A program made the translations under genes and the position numbers. The notes beneath the pieces are model-generated. The model had not been told where the DNA came from. It was given only the letters and a program-made list of their open reading frames with translations, and did not search any database. From a virus, in IMG/VR virus record IMGVR_UViG_3300042559_001065, positions 1 to 33,961 of that record: a stretch of 33,961 nt of DNA; one strand, given 5' to 3'. Position 1 is the stretch's first letter. Every line of letters starts with the position of its first letter. This document shows positions 28,180-33,961 of the stretch, in pieces.

Positions 28180-28623
28180 TTAGATTAAATTGAGTAATTC
28201 GTCTGTGTTGAGTTTCTTAGGCATATTCAAAGTAATTGAACGGCCTGCTTCGCCGGCTACTGCAGATTTGATAATCTTGTAACCGTTTTGAATCATATCC
28301 ATACCTTCATTGATTTGCGCTTGTGTTGAAGCTGCAATTTTCTTTCCGACGCGAGTTTCAGGAACCTCGAAACTAGCCTCGATGGACTCTGCAACCACTT
28401 CGACTGGGGGCTCGGCGGCTTCTGGTTCTTCGGCTACTTCAGGCTCTACTTCGCCTTGCAAAACTGCTAGCATTGGAGGAGCGCCTGCAGTAATAAAAGC
28501 GTTTACGGATGCTTCGGCTTCTTCAGGTGAAAAGCCGAGATTAATTACCTCATTAACAAACGCTTCCTTAATTGCCGGAAGAAGTTCGTCTTTGATCTTG
28601 GCTTCGATCTCTGGGGTTAACAT
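28180..28623 (-). CDS. Probable internally initiated scaffold protein, 147 aa
   Basis: Inside the protease-scaffold gene, Met178 begins MLTPEIEAKIKDELLPAIK. On the minus strand AAAGGA ends 7 bases before this ATG, a spacing and strength equal to the best sites of the phage. It stands exactly at the domain border. Internal starts producing free scaffold are known from lambda C/Nu3 and related systems. So a separate scaffold, in excess over the protease, is likely, though not proven. Confidence 0.6.
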   Translation of the reverse strand: MLTPEIEAKIKDELLPAIKEAFVNEVINLGFSPEEAEASVNAFITAGAPPMLAVLQGEVEPEVAEEPEAAEPPVEVVAESIEASFEVPETRVGKKIAASTQAQINEGMDMIQNGYKIIKSAVAGEAGRSITLNMPKKLNTDELLNLI

Positions 28624-29154
28624 TCTCTTTTCCTTTTTGTATTTTTGAATTGAATCTTGGAGTAAAGTCTTGATTGATTTCTTAAGCAATGCTTGGCGAT
28701 TTGCAGGAACTGAAACAACGCTAAATTCTACAAGCTCGGACTTTGTGTAAACAGTTACCTTTTGACCGTCGATTGTTTTATCTTCGTATTCATTTGGTAT
28801 GATACCAACCGATACGGCCTTTACAAAACCTGCATTGATTAGCTTATTGAGTTTCTTACCTTCTTCAGTAATACACTCAATTTGAATTGTAGCTTCTAGG
28901 TTTTCGCCATTCATTGCAAAACCCAAACAACGGCCGATAGGCCACTTGTCAGAGTCATGCTGAGCTAAGACTATGGGATTATTTAGATATGCTTGATAGT
29001 CTATTCCACTTGGAACTATGATAGTCCCATAGCGGTCAACTTCGGGAGTCGATACTACGAATGTATAGAGATCATTTTCTTTCTCTTCGTAGCCTTCCTC
29101 CATTTCGTAGCCGTCCCTAAGTTGTAGGTTCAGCTCGCGTGTTATTAAATTCAT
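28180..29154 (-). CDS. Prohead protease (S78-like) fused to scaffold domain
   Basis: Residues 1-160 form an HK97-type prohead protease: NPIVLAQHDSDKWPIGR with His66, GFVKAVSVGI with Ser115 and LVEFSVVSVPANRQAL (141-156). Residues about 178-324 are an acidic, Pro/Ala/Glu-rich scaffold (EVEPEVAEEPEAAEPPVEVV) ending in a helical tail. The protease cuts the scaffold and the capsid N-terminus during maturation. An internal ATG at Met178 (28623) with its own ribosome-binding site would give the scaffold alone. The catalytic residues are assigned by motif. Confidence 0.88.
   Translation of the reverse strand: MNLITRELNLQLRDGYEMEEGYEEKENDLYTFVVSTPEVDRYGTIIVPSGIDYQAYLNNPIVLAQHDSDKWPIGRCLGFAMNGENLEATIQIECITEEGKKLNKLINAGFVKAVSVGIIPNEYEDKTIDGQKVTVYTKSELVEFSVVSVPANRQALLKKSIKTLLQDSIQKYKKEKRMLTPEIEAKIKDELLPAIKEAFVNEVINLGFSPEEAEASVNAFITAGAPPMLAVLQGEVEPEVAEEPEAAEPPVEVVAESIEASFEVPETRVGKKIAASTQAQINEGMDMIQNGYKIIKSAVAGEAGRSITLNMPKKLNTDELLNLI
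28624..28636 (-). promoter_or_regulatory. Internal ribosome-binding site for scaffold start
   Basis: TCCTTT at 28631-28636 on the plus strand reads AAAGGA on the minus strand, 7 bases before the ATG at 28623. Confidence 0.6.
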
Positions 29155-29169
29155 ATTAAACCTTTATTT

Positions 29170-31188
29170 TTATTGCTTTTCAACTGGGAATAATTGACAT
29201 CTGCAGTTCACTGCATTTGAAGCGCTTAGTCCACTACCAAGCGGGCGCTTCGCTTTCTCGCTTTTGACTTCTATGATATTGCCTTCTTTATCGCGCACTT
29301 CAGTCACTACCGTAAAGTATCCATCCGCGCCTTGAGTCGAGCCTTCCAAAGCAGCATGCGCGGGTCTTACGCGGCCGTCTCTTTGTGTAAGCCATACCAT
29401 ATCAAAGCCTTCATCTTTGTACACGGCGTATTGCATTCCGCTTGTAACATTTGCGCTTGTCGTATTTGCGATTGCACGCGCTCTGCTTGTTTGCAAAGAG
29501 TCGAACTTGGTATTCAAAATCTTAAATAACTCGTCTTTATCCTTACCAGCATTTGCAGTGAGAGTCGCTTGTACTTCTTGCTTGATTACTCCGATAGAAT
29601 CTCGGATTTGAGCGCTTGACTCTTCGACAAGTGCAATAACCTCTGCAGTCGGAGGCACGCCGCCCTCGATTGCAAGAGTCGCATAGAGTTCGGTAGCTAC
29701 TTGATTTGCGGCCTCTGCTATGATTGCATCATACTTTGCGAGTTCGCTCTCAGGAATATCTACTGTTGCAAGAGTCAACACGCCGTCATCTGCTAATTGA
29801 AAAACTTGCTCTTTGATTTGAGCAATAATCATCTCAACTACATTCTCGAGGCTACCTGCATTCGCTTCAGTTATCCCGTCAAAGTTTCTCCAAAACAAGT
29901 CCTTTGCATCGGCCGTAACAATAGGGAGCTTAGCATTTGCACGTGTTAGTAGCTTCCGAGCCGCTACGGGCACGGGAGCGGGGTTTACGGCGCTTTGAAG
30001 CGGGACAAAACCATTAGCAATAAGCGGCGTATTGCCTTCAGGTATCGGATCATATCCGCGCTCGCCTCTTGCATCGTTGATTGTCTTGATTCCCCACTTA
30101 AGCTCAAACTCTTCTTGTCTCAAATCAGCATCGGGGTCTGCGTATTCATACGGCTGCGCTTCAATTAAAACATCCTCTTCCCAACGTCTAAAATGGCGTG
30201 TAAACTCTTCAGCAATATAGAGCGCTTCGGGATCGATTGTGTTTTGTCTAAAGATTGCAAACTGAACCTCTGCAGTCGCTCTGTTTTGGAATGATCCATC
30301 AAGCATACCGGGGGGCACGCCGAAGACTTGAGCGATTTGAGCGCGTGTATCTCGGCTTACCGCGTCATAGCTTACTGCAAGCTCGCCTTTCGGCGGTAGT
30401 TCTAATTGCATCCCACCACCAAGCAAAGCGCGGAGCTTGTAGTCTGGTAGTTCTTCATTCCATGCAGACTTAAGCTTTTGCCATTCGTCTTGGTCAAACC
30501 TTTCGGGAAACTTCGCAATAAGCGGCGGGACGGTATTATTCGCAAAGAGGCGAGCTAAATAAGCACTTACCTCGCGGTCAATGTTCGCATATTCCAAAGC
30601 GGCTGAAACAAGACCAACACCAAAGATATTCATTCCGATAATTTCTTCAGGTCTTGAAGCGGGGTGGAGCTTAGCAAGGTGAATAATCTCTTTCTCTGGG
30701 ATTGCTATATTGCCCTCTTGCGCGGATTGATAAACATACCCATCAATGAAGTTATTCTCGCCTTTTATGACTCGCATTCTTGTAGGATTAAGTACCCACA
30801 TCTGCAAGGGGACGCGGTAGCCATTTGTCGGAGTCCATATAAACGCATTGCCATTGATTGAAAGCCAGTTTTCAATATATCCAAAGACTTGCGAGCGTGT
30901 GAAATACGGATTCGGATTACTAAGCAGCTCGTTTGTCCAGTGACCGCGTCCGAGTTCTTCTTTTTCCCAGTTTTGCTCTTTGTACGATTCGAACTTGATA
31001 CCGCTCAAAGCATTCGCTCTATGCTGCAAACAAGCAAAGACCGTCCCTCGAAGCGAGGCGCTTAACTCATTACCGACTTGAGTCGCACCGATATTACGAG
31101 AGCCACCCGACCGAATATACGGCCTGTCATTTCGGCGCGGTGCAACTGCAGCCGCGATTCTATCTCTAAGTTGGTCAAGTAAACTCAT
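29170..31188 (-). CDS. Portal protein fused to Mu F-like head morphogenesis domain
   Basis: Residues about 1-400 form an HK97-type portal: NELSASLRGTVFACLQHRAN, ALSGIKFE, the arm NPNPYFTRSQVFGYIE and IPEKEIIHLAKLHP, and the late portal motif FGVPPGMLDG. Residues about 560-672 form a Mu F-like minor head domain: ARAIANTTSANVTSGM, MVWLTQRDGRVRPAHAALEG, and the ending NAVNCRCQLFPVEKQ. These are usually two genes. The linker (about 400-560) is helical and alanine-rich. The start overlaps the terminase stop (GTATGAG). Confidence 0.92.
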   Translation of the reverse strand: MSLLDQLRDRIAAAVAPRRNDRPYIRSGGSRNIGATQVGNELSASLRGTVFACLQHRANALSGIKFESYKEQNWEKEELGRGHWTNELLSNPNPYFTRSQVFGYIENWLSINGNAFIWTPTNGYRVPLQMWVLNPTRMRVIKGENNFIDGYVYQSAQEGNIAIPEKEIIHLAKLHPASRPEEIIGMNIFGVGLVSAALEYANIDREVSAYLARLFANNTVPPLIAKFPERFDQDEWQKLKSAWNEELPDYKLRALLGGGMQLELPPKGELAVSYDAVSRDTRAQIAQVFGVPPGMLDGSFQNRATAEVQFAIFRQNTIDPEALYIAEEFTRHFRRWEEDVLIEAQPYEYADPDADLRQEEFELKWGIKTINDARGERGYDPIPEGNTPLIANGFVPLQSAVNPAPVPVAARKLLTRANAKLPIVTADAKDLFWRNFDGITEANAGSLENVVEMIIAQIKEQVFQLADDGVLTLATVDIPESELAKYDAIIAEAANQVATELYATLAIEGGVPPTAEVIALVEESSAQIRDSIGVIKQEVQATLTANAGKDKDELFKILNTKFDSLQTSRARAIANTTSANVTSGMQYAVYKDEGFDMVWLTQRDGRVRPAHAALEGSTQGADGYFTVVTEVRDKEGNIIEVKSEKAKRPLGSGLSASNAVNCRCQLFPVEKQ

Positions 31189-32345
31189 ACGTATATTTGT
31201 GGTGTTTTGCGAATAGCATTGAAAGCATAGCCCAATGCATCAATAAAGTCATCGTGTTTGTCTTGCGGAGTGCCCGTAAACGATAGCAGCTCCTCGGTAA
31301 ATTCCGGATTGATATGAGGGACATGATAGACAAGGCCTTGTTCATATCGTGCCTCGACTGGCTGAAAGCGAATAACCTTGTCTCTATCTGCTCTCACACC
31401 TACGACATTCATTTTAGTATTTCTTTTCAGCTCTTGAACCATCCAAGCCTGCGCCTGATTTGATTCGACTGCAACTACTCGTGCATTCCATCTTTGTTCG
31501 GCTGACATGATCTTACGGCCTATCTCTTGGAATTGCGCTCTAAAATGGTCGGCTTCAACTACAACAACCTCACCATCTTTTGTCGTGCCTATTACCACAA
31601 TCGCCGTATAATCTGCAGTCTCTTTTTGGCTAATTGCCAAGTCAACTCCGATGTAATAAGCCGTGCATTCTTGGCCGTTTGTAGTGCGTAACCATTCGCG
31701 TTTAATCTTAGCCGCTGATCTATCGACATATTCTGCAAGAAACTCTTGCGCAAACACTAAGCTCGGTAGTAGCTCCTTTTGTCTATCAACTTCGCTTATC
31801 TTGATTTGCCCGCCGTCGTATGTCGAGTAGTGGAATGATTGCCAATCTTCCATAGTCTCGGAGAGCTGATCTAATTGCCAAAGGTGATTTTTACCTTTCG
31901 GCGTTGAGAAGAAGTAAGCATCTCCTTCATAATCTGCTAGCATCGGAGATAGCACAAAGTTCCAATCGTCTTCAGCATTCGAGCAATGTGCCCACTCATC
32001 GCCGATAAACCTATGATACTTATTACCACGAAGACCATCCGCTCGGTAAATACCCTGCAAAAACAATGTACTACGGCCTAGTTTAATCTGGCCTTGTTTG
32101 TAAGTTGCGCCAAGCGGTGCAAAGAAATTTTGGGCTTCGGTTTCTCTTCCTGATAGCTCGGTGTATGAGGGCGCTGTGTAGAGAACATTCGACCCATCAA
32201 TTTCCAGCATTTTCTCAAGGGCCAAAGCAAAAGCCAGATAAGACTTACCAAAGCGACGACCGCACCGAACAACATTAAAGCGCTTCCGATTCCGAAGTAT
32301 CTCAAGCTGTTTATCATGCGGTTTTATCCTGATCACTGTGTCCAT
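31185..32345 (-). CDS. Terminase large subunit
   Basis: The 386-residue protein has Walker A GRRFGKS (29-35), Walker B FIGDE (113-117), the coupling segment FFSTPKGKNHLW, and a nuclease domain with YIGVDLAISQKETADY, VVAVESNQAQA and the final KHDDFIDALGYAF. It cuts and pumps DNA into the prohead, powered by ATP. It overlaps the small terminase by 32 bases. The size is at the short end for the family. Confidence 0.96.
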   Translation of the reverse strand: MDTVIRIKPHDKQLEILRNRKRFNVVRCGRRFGKSYLAFALALEKMLEIDGSNVLYTAPSYTELSGRETEAQNFFAPLGATYKQGQIKLGRSTLFLQGIYRADGLRGNKYHRFIGDEWAHCSNAEDDWNFVLSPMLADYEGDAYFFSTPKGKNHLWQLDQLSETMEDWQSFHYSTYDGGQIKISEVDRQKELLPSLVFAQEFLAEYVDRSAAKIKREWLRTTNGQECTAYYIGVDLAISQKETADYTAIVVIGTTKDGEVVVVEADHFRAQFQEIGRKIMSAEQRWNARVVAVESNQAQAWMVQELKRNTKMNVVGVRADRDKVIRFQPVEARYEQGLVYHVPHINPEFTEELLSFTGTPQDKHDDFIDALGYAFNAIRKTPQIYV

Positions 32346-32652
32346 TTTGTGAACCCCACTCTATTATCATTTTGCCTTTCTCTGCTACTTGATTATCCAT
32401 GTGAGATAGCAACTCCATTAGCAGTTTCATCGCGGTAATATCTTCCTTAAGCAAGATCTTTTTATGAATCAGCATTTCGATTATATCACCAGCTACAGTT
32501 TCTTTTGTCTTGCCGGGCTTTGATAGCTCTTCGGCCGCCATCTTTGCAAGGTCTTTGACATACACGATGCTACCCTTTGGCCTACCATTTCGATTGATAC
32601 GCTCGGGCTTGTCTCTGAAGCTATGTCCTTTGAGATTATCAGCGCCTGCCAT
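32314..32652 (-). CDS. Terminase small subunit (DUF5681-like)
   Basis: The 112-residue protein begins GHSFRDKPERINRNGRPKGS, close to the DUF5681 pattern (GNPxGRPKGS) of small terminase-like proteins, followed by helices. GGGAG lies 6 bases before the ATG. Its position directly before the large terminase supports recognition of the packaging site. Binding of DNA is by inference. Confidence 0.8.
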   Translation of the reverse strand: MAGADNLKGHSFRDKPERINRNGRPKGSIVYVKDLAKMAAEELSKPGKTKETVAGDIIEMLIHKKILLKEDITAMKLLMELLSHMDNQVAEKGKMIIEWGSQNGHSDQDKTA

Positions 32653-33115
32653 AATAAACTCCCAAACCTAATCCAATACCAAGAGCACCTACGACCCATC
32701 CCCAGTTATTCTCCGTTCTGACTTCAGTCGGTAAAGTAATTACCTTAATTGAATCAGGGCGCGGGCGGTAAACAAGTGAAAAGTGCCCCTTGCGATTTGC
32801 ATAGGCAAAAGCCATATTGATTGTATCGCGAGTCGCAGTTATTACCGAATCGCTTTGAGCTACGAATGCAGTATCTCCGCAAGGGATTTCAACAGGGCGA
32901 TCTAGGAAATATACTGTATCGCGATTGCGTACCATAACCGACTTCGTATGTACTGAGTCTCTAATCGTTACAGGGCGTTCTAAGACTTCGACGCGAGTAA
33001 TTGTATCAGTTACGCGCTTTTGACTCGTACGGCCTACATGAAGCCCCGAAACAAAGCCGATAATCAAGAGCACTGCAAGAATAACCATCGCATTGAGTAC
33101 ATCATTGAATCTCAT
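32639..33115 (-). CDS. Two-helix membrane protein, 158 aa, before the terminase genes
   Basis: A membrane helix (residues about 9-26: AMVILAVLLIIGFVSGLH) starts the protein and a second Gly-rich one (about 138-156: GWVVGALGIGLGLGVYYG) ends it. Between lies a polar, beta-like part rich in RDTV and RVEV repeats (TDTITRVEVLERPVTIRDSV, RNRDTVYFLDRP, TATRDTIN). This style is frequent in Bacteroidota phages. A spanin-like lysis or a superinfection role is possible; neither is shown. It overlaps the previous stop (ATGA) and the small terminase start. Confidence 0.65.
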   Translation of the reverse strand: MRFNDVLNAMVILAVLLIIGFVSGLHVGRTSQKRVTDTITRVEVLERPVTIRDSVHTKSVMVRNRDTVYFLDRPVEIPCGDTAFVAQSDSVITATRDTINMAFAYANRKGHFSLVYRPRPDSIKVITLPTEVRTENNWGWVVGALGIGLGLGVYYGRR

Positions 33116-33961
33116 TGTACTACTCCATTCTCAATAAAGAGATTATCTACCATACCATTTTCTTGAATGATTGCAAAACCATGATTGCTATTTGAGTGAG
33201 GCATATAGTTTTGTTTGAGCTTGCAAAGGCATCCCGTTGTATAAGCTTTGTAAAACTTACCGTCCAAGCTCTTGATAGATGCAAAAGAAGTACGATGCAC
33301 ATGACCCATTACGACATTAGCCGCGGCTTTGAGAATCAAAGCGCGGGCGGGATTTACGCCGCCGCTTACTTTCATCTCATGACCGTGCACTATGTATGTG
33401 TTTTCTATTCTCATAAATTGCGTTGACTCGACAAAGCGAATATCAAACTCATCTAGCTTTAGCAGTTGGCGGTAATGAATCAGCTCTGCAACCGCGTCGG
33501 CTTTTGCCATTAAATACCGCTCTAATCTATCTTCATGATTACCAAGCTTAAAGTAGATATTTTGCTCTTTGAATTCCGAGCGAAGACCTTCAAGAAACTG
33601 CTTGGTAAGCTCCAATTCATTTAGGAACTTTGGCGTATCATGTGTCTTAGGATGCCCAGAGATTTGCGCCGCGTCTAAGATATCACCATTCAGAATTATA
33701 TTCTCGACTCGGTCTTGCTTTGCATATTGAATCGCTGCAATAAGCGCCGCTTTGTCATGGATACCTAAGTGAATATCAGAAAAGACCGCCGTCTTGCCTT
33801 GGATGCGAAGCGTCGGCAAGACCTCCTCGCGTCCATCGTCCATAGTGTTAAGCCAATCGGGCACAATACTAGGCTCTTGCACTTGGATTGCATCTGGATC
33901 GAACCGCTTGCCTTGTCTGTAGTTTAGTATAGCAGCGTATTCTTGATCGTTTAAGCGCGGT
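33112..33961 (-). CDS. Metallophosphoesterase (5' end cut off)
   Basis: All metallophosphatase motifs are visible: FSDIHLG, NGDILDA, GNHEDR, VHGHEM and GHVHRTS, so it can bind two metal ions and act as a phosphodiesterase or phosphatase on nucleotides or DNA ends. A GTG at 33882 would give 256 residues, but the frame stays open upstream to the window edge with coding-like residues (RLNDQEYAAILNYRQGKRFD), so the true start lies outside. It overlaps the membrane-protein gene by 4 bases. Phages often carry such an enzyme near the terminase genes or replication genes; its exact substrate is unknown. Confidence 0.9.
   Translation of the reverse strand, partial: PRLNDQEYAAILNYRQGKRFDPDAIQVQEPSIVPDWLNTMDDGREEVLPTLRIQGKTAVFSDIHLGIHDKAALIAAIQYAKQDRVENIILNGDILDAAQISGHPKTHDTPKFLNELELTKQFLEGLRSEFKEQNIYFKLGNHEDRLERYLMAKADAVAELIHYRQLLKLDEFDIRFVESTQFMRIENTYIVHGHEMKVSGGVNPARALILKAAANVVMGHVHRTSFASIKSLDGKFYKAYTTGCLCKLKQNYMPHSNSNHGFAIIQENGMVDNLFIENGVVQ

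Noticed and set aside
1-33961. Circular closure of the window ends
   Set aside because: Joining both edges would continue the membrane protein into residues out of character and would not restore the 5' end of the metallophosphoesterase in its frame; no repeat is shared by the two ends.

Overview
The window is part of the genome of a tailed, siphovirus-type bacteriophage or prophage. Every gene I can support lies on the minus strand, so genes are read from right to left. Genes are packed tightly, mostly with 4-base ATGA overlaps. The tail is judged long and non-contractile from the 1250-residue tape measure protein, the single tail-tube gene, the overlapping chaperone pair and the absence of sheath or baseplate-wedge genes. 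Gene content points to a host in or near the Bacteroidota: a BT4734/VirE-type primase-helicase, a DUF3127-type single-strand binding protein, and a cluster of small MEKEQI...YYxxTYG proteins. One fact argues for caution: many genes have clear Shine-Dalgarno sequences, which typical Bacteroidota use little. No integrase, repressor, lysin, tRNA or CRISPR array is visible, and both end genes are cut by the window edges.

Late (virion) module, 33961 to 15110: metallophosphoesterase (partial), a two-helix membrane protein, small and large terminase, a portal fused to a Mu F-like head protein, a prohead protease fused to a scaffold with a good internal start, major capsid, a 52-residue protein, head-tail connector, tail completion protein, tail terminator, a family 2 glycosyltransferase inserted in the tail operon, tail tube, a terminator-like hairpin, two overlapping tail chaperones with a probable +1/-2 frameshift, tape measure, three tail-tip proteins (one with a C1q/TNF-like end), two paralogous small tail-end proteins and a 65-residue protein.

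Module boundary, 15109 to 14661: strong hairpins whose T-runs face the plus strand, a 70-residue orphan gene, and a leftward promoter for the early operon.

Early module, 14660 to 1: a ladder of very small genes, a helix-turn-helix protein, a Sak4-like RecA-fold ATPase, a cluster of small paralogous proteins interrupted by a cassette-like repeat unit, a RecB/Cas4-type nuclease, four consecutive DNA-binding proteins that share an N-terminal LSxxLxxER motif (two with DnaA domain IV-like ends), the primase-helicase, an iteron-rich AT-rich region that is the best origin candidate, an SF2 helicase, an adenine methyltransferase, a VRR-NUC nuclease, an Acb2-like anti-defence candidate, an SSB, and a surface-sugar group (SAM methyltransferase, GT25, beta-4-galactosyltransferase-like GT7).

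Most noteworthy are the probable replication-initiation system (iterons plus the four motif-sharing DNA-binding proteins), the glycosylation genes, and the Acb2-like candidate. All family names come from motif recognition by eye; no database search was run.
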